Part shown: in pieces, positions 1 through 13,786 of the stretch
Layout: each line of letters starts with the position of its first letter
How positions within the stretch are numbered: position 1 is the stretch's first letter
Assembly: GCA_013398295.1 (NCBI GenBank)
Contig: VZSF01010416.1
Coordinates: forward strand, 1,758,098 to 1,822,097
Origin: Chionis minor
Lineage: Eukaryota > Chordata > Aves > Charadriiformes > Chionididae
Direction: 5' to 3'
Length of the DNA stretch: 64,000 bases
Position numbers and translations under genes: made by a program
Notes under the pieces: generated by a model
Database searches by the model: none
What the model was told of the DNA's origin: nothing
What the model saw: only the letters and a program-made list of their open reading frames with translations

Positions 1-3000
1 AAAGACAAGAAACCTGGAGGGGGGACACTGTGATTTATTTTCCTTTACTAAAAACAGTTACAAAAAGATTCTCATATTTTAGTAGTCTGGACAGTGCCAC
101 CAATCCATAGTTTTAGGGTGAATTCTTCCTTTCAGAAAAAAATACTTTTCTTGCTCTCAGGTGTTAGAATGATGTCTGGGCAAGGGGGAAGGGAGAATAC
201 AGGGATTAAAATTTATTGAGCAGTATTTTTGAGGCTCCTCCTGCAATGAGGATACTATTACTGATTTCAAAATACAAATAATTTTGAAATTCTGGCAGGT
301 GTTAATCCCATAGACTGCCTACTTACATCACTTGCAACTTTCCTTTAAAGCTAATTCAGAAGAGTAAACAATAACATTTAGAAAGATAACACAAGCAACT
401 AGGAGAATGGAAAATATTTTCTTTCTTTTTATGTTCATTAAGAGGAGCGGTCTTCCTGGTGATCCCAGTTCAGAGCACAATGAAAAACAGCAACAAGTAA
501 TCCTGAAGATTTAGTGATCATCGTTGCTTAAAAACCACCATGAGCAAAATAGCACCATACACAAGCAACAAATATCCCAACATACTAAAAATATCGTTGT
601 GTAAACAGAAGGCTTACATATGTATAAAGAAATTATATATTAAAATCTTGCTGAAGGAATTCAATAGTTTTGATCAAATGAGACTGATATTTAACCACTT
701 GCAGCCAAAGAGCCTTATTTCAAAATTGCCCTTATCAATAAGTACTGATGCTTGCAGTTAAAGGACCTAAAAACCTGAAGCTGTAAAGAATAAAATGTCA
801 ATGTTCACTGTGCAGGGAAATTGGAAAGGATGGATAAAATGGAGTCAGTCTCTTGACTCCTTCTCCTGCATCTGTTAGGTTCTTATGAATTACAAAACTA
901 TCAGTAGAGCCCAAGACTGCAGGATGAATTCTCCAAAGTCACAAAATCATGTAAACACACAGGCTGGCAGTGGTAAAGTAGCAACGCATCAGCTTAGTAG
1001 GGAGTGTCAAGAATGTTTAAAAATCAGAGGCCCACGCTCTAAGATGGCCATTGCACACCCACTACACCAAAACCACCAAATCCCCAGAAAAACAGTAGCC
1101 TACTGATTTCTCTGCTCTCTCTTTATCAATTCCCCAAAGGCCTCCAATGACAGATGGGCAGTTATTTATCCATGGCAGTGAACCATTGTTAAAGGAAAAT
1201 CAGAATACAAAGAGGTTTTGCATTAGTGTCACGAAACCCAGCTTTCTTTAACAAAGTATATGCTGTCGAAATGCCTATCTCACGACTGTGTCTGTATCAC
1301 ATCTTTCAAAGTGAAGCTCTTAAAGGAAAAGCATTTGGGGAAATTTCTGTTTGGAAGTCACTTAGCATATAATGGGTGCTATCCTAAATAAATAATTAAT
1401 AAGTTAATAAATAAATTATAACAACGTCTGCAGCCTTAACCACGGAAGCAACCATCAAGGCAGATCAGGGAACATGAAGTACCATACCACAGTGGGACGT
1501 ACCATTATCAGCGTGTAGCAGGGAGAAATGTATCTCTAAATATCTACTTTGTTAGTGCCTGATGCTCAATGTGTAGCACTGAAATATGTTGTTACCTATA
1601 GCCTCTAATTTAAAACATTCTCATATTTACCTGCTGCCTAGACATCACATGTGTGCAAGCAAAAAATTACAAATAGCTGAAAATGTTAAAAGCTGCATAT
1701 TCCTCATTCTTAAGTACGTTACAGTAGGCATACTTATGGAATGCTTCCTACTCAATATAGTCATGATTTTGCAAAGACCCTAAAAATTCTTGTAATGCAA
1801 AAGGCTAAACAGTTCTTTCATCCTACAAGTGAGGTTATTCCCATTGATTTATTACTGTATGGTACTGCTGTAATTCTGCATTTGGCCTAGTAGGTGCCTG
1901 ATACACGGAATCACCACTTTTCCATAGCAATCCTTCCATAGTACAATTACAAACTGGCACTTGAGGAAAATTCATTCATGGAAACCTGAATCAGTCTGAT
2001 CAGTCTGGAGACCTATAGTTAAACTACATTCTGAAGGACCTCTCCAAAGTCACCAGAGCTGTATATAAATTTGCTTTTTTTTATTAAAAAGAAAAAGTAT
2101 GAATGGAAAGGCTCCAGGTATTATCTTATAAAAGAATCTTGCTTTTTGACATGGATCCTTAATACGAACCTTCTTTAACTAATAAATTACTTATAGCTAA
2201 AACTTTCCTTCTGTATCTTATACAAAAATTTCCTTGAACAATGGTACTGTAAGGACATATGTTCAGTACAAATACTGTATCTGGATAACATCTGTCCTAT
2301 ATACAGCTTTTGCAGAAGAAACAGTCTTATTTTAGATTATTATGAAATGGAATTTGGTTCCCTAAGCCATTATCAATCTAGTCACAAAAAAAGCTTGGTG
2401 TCTAGAAATGTTATTCTCGTTCAATAATTAATCCCATTATTTCATTGCCTAGAAGTGAAATCTTATAATACAATCTCCACGATAAAATTTACAGATAGAC
2501 TTTCATACAGCCTAGGTACATTTTTAGCCATTTCATCAGATTAGACGGATACACAACTTCACTGTTCGCCTACTCTTCTGCTGTAGTTCCTAGTCTGACA
2601 TGCTTTTGTACAACAAGGTGATTTCCATACTTTTCTCTTTATTATAAAGCATTTCAATCCTTCTGTAGGTAATGGAACTTGTTCCTGTGGTTTTGTGTAT
2701 ATAATTTTCTGACTCCTGTGCCATATTATTTTCCTTTCCTCCAGTCACCAGCCTGTTCTGGAAGCCTCCCTTGACTTCCAGTCTTACCAATAATTATAAA
2801 ATGCCAATACTGTATATCCTAGTTTTACTCCAATGTACTATATATAATTCTGTAGTACCAAGGAACTATATTACGTTGGTTTGTTTTTATAATACTGAAT
2901 TTATAGCAGGCCTTCTTGACTGTATCCACATGGATGTAACAGAACACTGCTTACCCTCATTTATCTTTGTTAGTTAAAGCTTAAATTAGACCTTAAAAAA

Positions 3001-3981
3001 CTATCTAGTTGATGTTATTTTTTCAATCAGAGGTGATAATTTAAATATTGACATTTTTGATGGCACCAACATGTTTTTGTCTTCTGCTATGGTTAGAATA
3101 TTTTATTATATCTGAATGTCTGTCTTAATTTTGTTGGGTTTTTTTTTCACTTTGCCAAATCCAGAAGCATTTCCTTTTATTTCAAAGTATTTCTATGTTT
3201 GTAGTAAATTAAACATTAATCTTTCTCTGCAAATGTCAAGTGATATTTAAATGTTTTTCTGGCAGATAAATGATTATTAATATTAATGCAATAAAATCTC
3301 AGCTCTTTGTCCTTTCTTTGATATTTAAGAAAAAATTAAGAATGTCAAAACAGTTCTGCAAAAAGAGAATTCATTGGTCTACCATCCACTCTTCATTAGC
3401 CTGAGAGGTAAAAAATTACTGATCTTGTGAGACAATGTGTTTATAGAATCAGAAAGGGTTGAAAATGAATTACTCTATCAGTGGTAAAGTGTGTATCACT
3501 TCAATGTGAAAATGCCTTGTTAAAGTTCATTTTAATTTAAAGCCCCCTTTTTGTCATTCAAAAAGCTTTAGCACAATGAAAGAGTCTTTGTCACTTTCAT
3601 AATTAGCCCCTCTTGCACTAAATGAGAATAAAATCTGATCAGAAGTCCATACAGGCAAGGTCATAAATCAAAGAGAAAAGCTCCATGAACAGTCCTGTAA
3701 GATGTCCAAAGGCACACACAGCTTGGAATTAAAGCACGGTAGTCAGGATCCACTCCCAGAAACACAGCAGAAAAAAGCCCCAATAATATCTGTTTGACAG
3801 GCTAAATTTATCTCCATATTCTGTAGCCCTATAAACACATTTTGCTGTTTAGATACAAAAGCAATTTCAGCACCAAGGACAATTGAAGAAAGCAAACAGC
3901 TGTTAAAGTACGACTATTACCGTTTGCCAACCAAAGTCAAATTAATTTAACTTAATGCTCACACTTCAGATTGTGGCAGTT

Positions 3982-3996
3982 AAAAAAAAAAAAAAA
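3982..3996 (+). repeat. Poly-A run
   Basis: Fifteen consecutive A, then GAAAAAAG; no element body was recognised upstream. Confidence 0.9.
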
Positions 3997-6900
3997 GAAA
4001 AAAGCCATGTATGGTAATTGTCATAAAGCAGGAAGGAAAATTGTATTAACAGATAAAACTCTTTAGGAAACCAAGTTTAATTTTATATACATAAGTGTGT
4101 AAGTAGCCCAGCTAAAACGTAAACTAGATTTTATTCAACTTATTTTCATTTTCGGATGAAAGTAAAAAGATATTTTGAAAGATGTAATAAAATTCTCAAC
4201 CTTGGACAAGTTACGGCGAGAGTGACAGCACATCACTCTCTCTACTCAAGGATCATCAGAATACCAACAGGAATCCAAGCCATCAACATATTATTTCACT
4301 CCTCATGTTAACACAAAGCGAGGATTTCATCAGCAGATGCCTAAAACATGGGGCGAGCGGAGGGCAAGGAGAGGGCAAGGTTGGAAGTCAAGGGGAAGAC
4401 TATTAGAAAGAAGCAGTGTGCAATGAAAATACGTATTCTAGAACAGATGTACTTTTTACAATTCAATGTATTATGTTAATATTAAATGCTAATTTTAAAC
4501 ATTAATCAGCTGAGAGTTATTTGTAAAATAGCTACATCCATACAAACAGGAATTTTCATGAAAACACATATTTATATCCATAAAGTACACATATATGTGT
4601 AGACATTTGGATCTATTTCTACCTTCAAACACATTGCTATGTACATAAAAAATGTGCAGATTTTCTTTATGAGCTTTTGGTTTCTAACAGTATTTTTTCT
4701 GCAGAACCAAGCTGTTAAAGTCATGTCTCAAGCCATGTAAACACCAAACTACTTTCAAAGTAATAACTTGGTTGGAGGGTGTGGGTGGTTACATGTCTGT
4801 CATACTCTCCCCAAATTTTCCCTTACATTAATTAAGCGGAATAATGTATAATCATTAATTACACAACGTTCATAAGTAATTTAATTCCACATATTTAGGA
4901 GACATACAAAAGTCGGTCTGGTAAGCAACAGATTGAAGAGCATTAGTGTGACAAAAAGAGAGTAATGCGTTTTCTCCATCCTCATACAGTCTCACACTTC
5001 AGTCCACTAACAGTAAACTTCTCGAGTTGGCTAAAAGGTAGTGAGGACACAAGCGATTGTCCTCTTGGATACAGCCACCTGCACTTCAGTCACAAAAGAA
5101 ATGTAATTTGCCTTGTCTATCAGACATACAGGTATCTAAAAAGTGTAAATTGCAAGCTACTGTACAAGCAAACCAAGCCTGGGAACTGTGACGAGGACAT
5201 GCAGGTGATTAAAGAAAGAAAATGGATTTAAGATGGATGGGATGAGAATCTGAGCCAGACATATTATTGAAATTGAACTGCCTAGATCTTTTTCTTATAA
5301 GTGAGTACTCCAAAAAGCCAATAAAGCTTTTAAACAAAAAGCAGGGGTTTTTTACTATATAATAAACTAGATTAATTGGCTTTTAAATAAAGAAAACTCA
5401 AAATGACTAAGTAAGAACGAATAAAAATCAAAACAGATCTCTCCTGCCCACTGTGCCCTTGCAGGGAGATAGCACTGTTTCCACAATTGCCTTTGGTTTT
5501 CCTACTCAGTGAACTTGCTAGAATCACAACGAATTCTAGATAGCCTCCACTGCATCCCCAGGAAAATACTGTTATCTCTATGGCCAGCCCTGTACCTGTT
5601 CCTTCTATTTCTCAACAGTTTTGCAGTCTCCAGGTGCTCCAGCCTCTTTGTTGCTGAACCCTCACCCTCCCTCTCCTGCACAGGCCACTTGATGCTCCAA
5701 AAGCATCTCACTTCCAAGCAGCCTCAGCAGCTCCCAAGAGAGGGCAAAATCTCCCCTCCCTCTAGATGGCTCCATTTTGTTCTGTCATTCCCCTTCTGAC
5801 AGGGCACAAATGAAACAAGCAACATCTCTTTCAATGGGTTTAAACAGAAAACTTCAACTTCTTCAAATCAACACTGTAAAAGACACCTCCAAACTTCCTC
5901 TCTGATTCTCCCTAACATCTCTTGATTCTCACATACAATATATCCACGCAGGGACAATTCAAGTGCTACAGATAACCAAATAAGTCATAATACCCGGTAG
6001 ATCCTTCTCAGCCTGCCCTTAGTATTCAGCTCCTTCACACCTCCTCATCAAAGGGAGAGAGGATACCAAGGGAGAGCCTTTGCAACCAAGGATTTCAGAT
6101 CTTCCCTTTTCCCCCATGCCAACAAAATCTCTTATCTTCTCTTTTGCTGCTACTTTTCACCTTTATCTTCAACACATAAAACCCAGAGAAAACTATAACT
6201 TTAAAAGTCCTATGGAATATTACCATTATTTTAAGTCCCAACAGCTCTTTATATTGCAGCTATATTAGCTAGCAATTAATGGGAGCCAGAGAACCCAGAG
6301 CGGAGTGGAAGGGTATAAGACACGGAGACAGGAGGAGGACTACATCTATGAAATAGGGGCAAGTAAGTTCCTTCTAGCTAGGCTAATAGGAAACCCAGAG
6401 CTTCTAGAAGAGGGAGTGTGGCCTCATAATTCAAAAGCACGTTCTCAGCTTCTCTTTCTGAGTTTTTTCCATCCTACTCCAGGTCTGATTTCCACCCATC
6501 TGCTAAGAAAGACAGGTAGCACTTGGTCTTACAGATATCAGTTTGTTCCTAATGAGGAAGCGCAAAATCTTAACCCTTCAGTAGGTCTTCAGCTGAGATA
6601 CCTTGATCTTTGTAATGTTTATTCTGTATAAAGACAAGAGCAGACCAATTATTCTCATATTACTCATGTCTATATATAGGCTGAGGTGCAGAATATAGTC
6701 AGAGGCACATTTGAGTCAATAAGCTATTTGCAAAACCTTAGATGGTGAGCTAAGTGGGAGGTTTGGGCTATATAAAGGCATGGTCTGCAGAGACGCTCCT
6801 ATATTAATAGACAATGTCAATCACATCACATACTGACTTTCTCTGCTCTTCAAGTAATTCTTTGATATCCAGAAGTTTCTAGCCTAGAAAGATGCCCAGC

Positions 6901-9154
6901 TAAGATTGATTTAGGATTCTAAATTATGGATTAAAGTTCAATATTCTTTTATTTGGCTGTATCTCCAAATCTATTCTCACTAGGTGTGTGTTTGGTAGGA
7001 CATTTTTCCAAAAAGAGATAAGAAATAAAAAAAGAAAGATGCAGATTTCCAAAACAGACAAAATCTTCTTACAAGTTATTTCACCAAACCAGAAAAAAAA
7101 TAAATCAATATTTGTAAAGTAATTAGTACTTAAATCACAATACAGTGACTGTTGAGCTGTTTTATTGTTTCTCATGGACATGAACTGACCTTGGTCAATT
7201 ATATAGTTCAAATGTTGCTTTTGAATCTTCAACAGCAGTGACATACACACACATTTAGCAGTACTATTTCTATTCTAAATTAGTCTTACTGAATTTCTAA
7301 ACAGAGGTACCACTTTACCTCTATTTATGTAAGAACTCAAAGAGGTATCAAACCTTTTCAATTAAAAATAACAACAAAACCCACTCAGTTTGTTATATAC
7401 TGTATTGTACTTCTAATAGTACACCCTGTCAGTGAATCCATAGCAAGGTCATTTTATACCAAAATCTAATTTTAAAAAAAATTCTTTATTCTCATATAAG
7501 AAGCTGCTGGGGTATTAATGTAGGTCCTTTAGCACATAAAGCATATTAACTATGAGATAAAAGGGTTAATTAAAATTACATCTTTAGATACATTCAAGGT
7601 TAATTTCAATTTTGAGTTTGAATCTATATGCATGCCCTTTACAACACATTCATTATGACATACAAAAAAATTTTTTTCTCTATTAAATGCATTAGAACGA
7701 TTTATTACATTAGGAAACACTGCGAGCAGTTGCAAAACAGAACAATTATCACCTTAAGCAAGTAATTATTCGTGATTCCTAATTTTAATAATATTCTAGC
7801 TCTTTAACTTTCATCGTATACTTCTTTTACTGATTTGCTTAGAAATAAAAATGTGAATATTTAATCTATTAGTAGAACAAGTTTTAAATTTTACTGTCAA
7901 TAGTGAAAAACTTAAATAAAAGATGTATTTACATATGTCACTGTCTTTTTCAAAAGCCAGTCTTCAAAACCAAGAACTTACAAAGTCTTTATATTTATTT
8001 TCATGTTTTTACCACACCAAGATGAAAACATTACCTTGGCGACTGAAAAATTACTTTCAGTCATACTGCTGATGTGCAAGGAAGTCAGCAACAGAAGGAC
8101 ATTTTGCTTTTAAACATCCCAGACTCACAAGAAAAATGGTAGCCCCACTGTCCACTTTAAAGACTGAAATAGTTTATAATTTAGGACTTAAAATGAAAAT
8201 TAAAAAGACTGAACAGGCAGGCAGCTTCCTATAGTTCACTAGGATGGCAGGAGTGTTGTAAATATACATTTATGAACAAAAATACTTCTTTTACAAAAAA
8301 GAATATGATGGGGGGGTATCAGAAAACCCAAAGAATTATCAGGCATATTTTGATTTTTAAGAAAACCTAATTTTTTGTAATCAGCAAATTGATTTTGTTA
8401 AGTGCATACAAAACTTCACCTGCAAAAACCAATTCTATACACGTTGAGGGATTTGGCCCCTGAAGAACCAGGGATAACGCAGTCACATGGATATCAGTAT
8501 CTTTCTTTTTTCTCCCTTTTCTTTTATTATTTTTGCATTATTATTATTACACCCAAACAAGATTATATTCTAGGACTAAAACATGTTAATTAAGAATGCT
8601 TCTACTAAATAAATTTATTTTATGTGGTTAGATTTTCTTGGTCTTGAAATTTTTCTGCAAGATTTGAAATAATTCACGAACTATATCTTTCAAATGTAAC
8701 ATCCACAATAAAATCACACTGGGTTGCATTATTCAGCCTATACTTCATTTTCTCCACATTTTCTAATTCATACCCTTTGGAATTTTATTTTGTTAAAATG
8801 TGCTAGCCTGTATTTGCTATTACTATGAAGCCGCATAGATAATAAAGAATAAATCACAATTATCAAAATATAGTAATACAACTTTCTGATTTCAGTATTC
8901 TTTCTTTCTCATATGAATCAACAATTTAACATATGTCTTCCAGTTATTATTATCAGTTAACAAAGCTTGTTACAGCACTCAGTATTGCTTATCTCCTCAT
9001 CTAGGTTAAATCATCCAAAACTGAATAGGTTGCACAAGATAATGCCTGTTCTCCCTACTCTTTCTTTACTCAGCTGGTTCATTCTTCATTAGTCTGAGTC
9101 AGTGGAGATAATCTAACACAATTTTTCCAACGGTATTTAAGTTTTCCTGTACTG

Positions 9155-9216
9155 CTGAAATAATATCAGTTATTGTTACGTTATATCTGAAATAATATCT
9201 ATTATTCCTAATATCT
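9155..9216. repeat. 32-bp tandem duplication
   Basis: CTGAAATAATATCAGTTATT at 9155 and CTGAAATAATATCTATTATT at 9187 give two imperfect copies, period 32. Confidence 0.75.
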
Positions 9217-9413
9217 GTTGAAGCATGGCAGACTCTAAAATAGCATCCCTACAAAGGAAAGTCCGTCTTATCCACCATGATTCAGGACGACACCTACTTT
9301 GCTCAATTTTAAAGAATAATCAAAAGTGTGAGCTTAAATCCAATTACTGTACTTCAAAGAAGAAAATGTCAAAATGCTTTAAATGGTGATTCTACTGTAT
9401 AACACTGAAGCTC

Positions 9414-9524
9414 TTAACTTCTGTAAGCCTCAGATTTCTGAACTGTAAAATGAAAACAAAAGCACCTTGTAAAGCACATGGCGATCTCCTGCAGTAAGAG
9501 ATTATAAGCATAAGCTGTTATTAA
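9414..9524 (+). mobile_element. Fossil MIR/CORE-SINE-like 3' remnant
   Basis: Reads like a decayed MIR-type element: TAAGCCTCAGATTTCTGAAC, CTGTAAAATGAAAAC, GTAAAGCACATGGCGATCTC and GCTGTTATTA follow the order of the SINE consensus (CCTCAGTTTCC, TGTAAAATGGG, AAAGCGCTTTGAGATC, ATTATT). No box A or B is seen. Confidence 0.5.
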
Positions 9525-11327
9525 CTAGGCTAATATTCTAAAGAGGGGTCTTGGAAGTCATGTATTTACTTCCTGAGGAAGTATCTAGATGTCATAATGA
9601 TTGTTACACTACAGACATATTGGACAGACACTTTTAATTGAACTTGATTATAATCACTCAGAATGCTCTTATGAAAATAAGAAAATGCCATCTAATCAGT
9701 TATCTTTCTTCTACCATTCACTTCTTCTACCATTCACTCCTACTGACTTCTGGCCCACTAAATAACACAACACTTTCCCAATTGCCACATGACAATTCAC
9801 AGAAAGTTTCACAGGCTTATGATCTAACCCAAAGCCAACAGAAATCACAGTTTTGCAGAAATGTTTTCACTGATTTCTGCCCTGGACCAGGCACTAAAGA
9901 TTTGGCATCTGTCAAAATAGAACCCCCATGCTTGAGAAAAGATTTAAAATGCATAGTTGAAGTTTTTGGTAAGAAACATTTCCTGTTCAAAAGAACATGC
10001 AGACTGATTAAGGACAAATAATCACCAAACATCACGACAACAGTTCCAGATCTCAGTCCCTTTAAATAAAAACAAAAAAGTAAAAAATAAGAGAAAGCAT
10101 TTTAAAAAGATGGATTTAAGAAAATCTGTCATGGAAGAATAGTAGGGATATTAGCAGAGGAAATCAGGTGAAAATGGGAAACCGTGACTGAAATAAAAGG
10201 GAAAAAAAAAACTTTACTGATGAAAATGCAGATACAAATGTGAGAGAAGGAAATAAATGGGTCACTATATCCAAAAGGATAAAGAAGAGCACACAGATGG
10301 GAATAATGAAAAACAAAACAGATGCTAATGGAAGGCAAATAGGTTTAATTTGATGTAGTATTCAATGTACAGGCTCAAGAAGTGGGGCTCAACATTCTCT
10401 CAACATATAAAAGATACTTCAGTAATAACATGTACGAAATTGCAGACAGGAAAAAGAAATAACAGGCAGGATGGCATTGCGATAATCAAGTAAGAGGATG
10501 ACAAAGTGTTTGGGATAAGTGAGAATGGATCACTCTTGAAGCTAATGAAACAGGAGAACCACAGGAAATACATGCATTAATGACCAAAAGTCAAATTTCA
10601 ACATGCTATCATCTTTTCTTTTTTTTTTTCCCCAGATGAAAGCATAAATTAATTGAACATTTCTGTTCATTTCCTTGTCTTCACTGTTTAGTAAGGAGTA
10701 CATCTACAATGCATTTCAGAGGAACAAGGGCATCATCACACGTCACCTTACCCAGCTCAGACACAAATTAACTAGCTCTGGTATTCTGACAGCAATGTAT
10801 CTGTAACAGCACAAAACTCAGTGTGAATTGACCATCCCAGTACTTATCCAGTCTCAAGACATTTTGGGCTGCGCTAACTTTGCTACACAACCTAATTTGA
10901 CTGTGCCTACACAAGTGGCAGTCAGCTCAGGGCATTTATATAATCTCCAGAGCATTGAAGATATTTCATGATACAACTTAACAGCAATAAGATATATATA
11001 AAGCATTTTATAAATGAAACAACATAAGTAAATAAAAACTGTAGATAAGAAGAAAGACAAAAAAGGAACACAAATGTAAAAAAAAAATTATTAGTAATTT
11101 CAAAACACTGTAAACATAGTTTCTTAAACTGAGCACCAAAATGCTCAAAGGAAAATACAAAATATATCTAGATGTATTATTCCTATATGTTTTTATATTG
11201 CATTCATGAAAAAGGCTTAAAAGTTTTTCATGTCAGAAATTTGACATTTAGTTACAATCTGAGAAAAGGTTACTAAAAATTAGTTAGTCATAATGTAGTA
11301 CAGTAGCAACAATAAACACTCAAATTT

Positions 11328-11340
11328 AAAAAAAAAAAAA
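11328..11340 (+). repeat. Poly-A run
   Basis: Homopolymer of 13 A in intron 2, with no recognisable element attached. Confidence 0.9.
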
Positions 11341-12048
11341 CCAAAAACAGAATAAATCATACTTACCAAAAAAAGTTATCTTACAGTTTCAGATGTGAGA
11401 AAAAGAGATGTGATTCTACCAGAAATTGTTAGAATATAATAATAACCCTCAATATATGACAGTAATTTACCTTCATATTATGTTATTGTAGTAGATCCTG
11501 GAATTCCAGTAGCTTTCTAAAGAACATACAGTGATAATATATGGTTTGTTCCCAGTTTGCTTTCAGAAATATAAACACTAAATCAAAATTAGCATGCTAA
11601 AGGCTGAACCTAGAACGTAATTATGTTACTAAATAGAATCAATAAATGCAAAATGAAGCTCTGCACATAGTGCAAATAATGTGTTTCCCACCTAATAACT
11701 TGTATCCAAATTCCTTTTAGGCTGGGCAAAATATTCCAAAATATTTTCTCCTAAAATCAGATATCAATCCAAGAATAAAAATACTTTTGGTTTATGCAGA
11801 AACAGCTCTTCTGAAACATGTTTTTCAACCAGTATTCTTTCAAAACTACATATTTCAGAGTGTTTTGTCTTCTCTTGCAGTGATAGGTCAGTGATTACAG
11901 TGGTAGATCAAACAAGCAAAGGTCTCCATGTGGCTTGTTAACTTTGGAGCAGTACGCCATGGAGACTTTTAACACAATTTAGAGAACAACAAGAAAAAAA
12001 GAATCTATCTCATATGTACTCTAATGGGGAGGGGTGGGGGGATGATGA

Positions 12049-12076
12049 AAAACAAACAAACAAACAAACAAACAAA
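12049..12076 (+). repeat. (AAAC)n microsatellite
   Basis: Six or so uninterrupted AAAC units directly beside the CR1 fragment at 12.1 kb. Confidence 0.9.
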
Positions 12077-12099
12077 AGTAGTAATCTTCTAAGTGATTT

Positions 12100-12252
12100 C
12101 TAAAGGACCTCTGGAGATTGTCTAGTCCACCAGCCCTGCTCAGAGTAGGGTCAGCAAGAGGAGCTTCCTCCATGCTGCATCTACTCGGGTTTTTGATACC
12201 TCCATGGATGGAGACTCCAGAGCCTTTCTGGGCAGCCTGTTCCAGTGTCTTC
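12100..12252 (-). mobile_element. CR1 LINE 3'-end fragment
   Basis: The plus strand reads AAGGACCTCTGGAGATTGTC through a CATGGATGGAGACTCC block to GGGCAGCCTGTTCCAGTGTC, which is the reverse complement of a CR1 3' UTR subfamily. About 150 bp, flanked by an (AAAC)n run on one side and a poly-T run on the other. Confidence 0.85.
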
Positions 12253-12257
12253 AACTC

Positions 12258-12280
12258 TTTTTTCTTTTTTTTTTTTTTTT
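12258..12280 (+). repeat. Poly-T run
   Basis: T-run with a single C interruption next to the CR1 fragment, followed by AATTAAAAAAACCC. Confidence 0.9.
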
Positions 12281-13629
12281 AATTAAAAAAACCCAAACCA
12301 GTGATCATACAAAAGTATTCATTTATCTGGAGCCGAGGAGCAAATAAAAGAAATACTGTTCTCCCAGTCAGAGCTGCCTAAACCATGTACTGAGCAAATC
12401 GGCAGCACCACATATTGCGTGTCACACATTAACAGAGGAACAGCACCACGGCAGTTCCGTGCAACACAGCCAAGGTCCCTTGGAGCGCAGGATCTGGTGC
12501 AAACATTTCAAATGTATTTTCTCTGCCTTAGTCCCTTTCCTTCTGTTTCCTTATTCTTTATAACATCACCATTTGATCGAATCTAGTACGCATAATATAA
12601 GATACAAAATTTCCTAAATTCCCTTCATCGTTTGGTTGATATGAGAGTGATGCAAAGCACTCTTAACATTTCTCGGCCATTTTGCACTCATTTCACACAG
12701 CTGAAATTTACTACAAAAGATGCCAGGTAGTCATAAACCATGTCTTTTGTGCTGCTGTCTTCTGCAAAACAGGGATAATATTACAGGTTATTCAACTAAC
12801 TGAACAAAATACCATTATTTACTCTAGAAGAATATTTCAACCTTCACTCAGATGAAAATAAAGCCTTTCCAATACCTCTTAGTTGCAAAATATTTAGTGT
12901 TGTGATGCCACTTCATCTTTTATTCCGAGTACAGCCATTCCTTCTGACAATCTATCTAGCACCACCTGCGTAAGCAGAGTAAAGAACATTTTTCAATTCC
13001 TCCTAGTTCTGAATGGCTCTGATTTAAAAAGACAGAGGTTAAGGATACAAACAGGACAGTGAAGGCAGAGAACTACTCTGGGGAAATAGCAAGGGGAAGC
13101 ATCCCTAAAAAAATAAACAATGCCATATAAAAAATAAACAACGCCAAAATAAATTTTGCCACTGGCATTGCTCTTCACTATATTTTCCCTGGGCTTGAGA
13201 ACCCAGCAAGATGAAATTCTGCAAGGGTGGTTGGCAGCTCATTTTAAGACTCAAGATCAGATAAAAATCTAAAGTAAAGTTAAGGTCTGCACTGCACCCA
13301 TCAGAAGAGATTGACCTGGACCTACCAGTCACTGAAAACTAACGATTCTCTATTTTAAGAAGCAATTATTCAAAGCAATTATTTCCTTAGTCAGTAACCG
13401 AAGAACAGGTCACCTGTTACTCTACAGAGTAACTATAGATTTATTCAAATCCAGGCATTTTATATGAGAAGAATTTTGCATCTCCTCATCAATGGCTTCC
13501 AGTGCTGTTAAAAAAATGTTTAGGTAAAGCACAAACTCAGCTGGATTTTTTTCTTCGTACTTTCAACTGTCTCAGGCCTCTATTGTGCCACTATATATAC
13601 ATACCTCTACACATCCCTGAGTGATTAAC

Positions 13630-13637
13630 TGACGTCA
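13630..13637. promoter_or_regulatory. Perfect palindromic CRE (TGACGTCA) in intron 2
   Basis: TGACGTCA is the full CREB/ATF consensus. It contains a CpG and stands alone in AT-rich intron DNA 30 bp before the 60-bp tandem duplication. Function is not shown. Confidence 0.4.
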
Positions 13638-13666
13638 CATTCATGTTCATATTAACATGTGTAGTT

Positions 13667-13786
13667 TGAAATAAACACAGCTGCATTTATGTCAATGATT
13701 TTATATTCAAATATATCTGATTATACTGAAATAAACACAGCTGCATTTATTTCAGTGATTGTACATTCAGATAAGGATATTTGTTC
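13667..13786. repeat. 60-bp tandem duplication
   Basis: TGAAATAAACACAGCTGCAT recurs at exactly 60 bp (13667 and 13727), and similarity continues through TTCAGTGATT/GTCAATGATT and ACATTCA/ATATTCA words, so two diverged copies lie head to tail. Confidence 0.85.

Noticed and set aside
5509..5799. 96-codon plus-strand frame with overlapping minus-strand frame
   Set aside because: Locally higher GC content keeps both strands open; no domain or splice context supports it.
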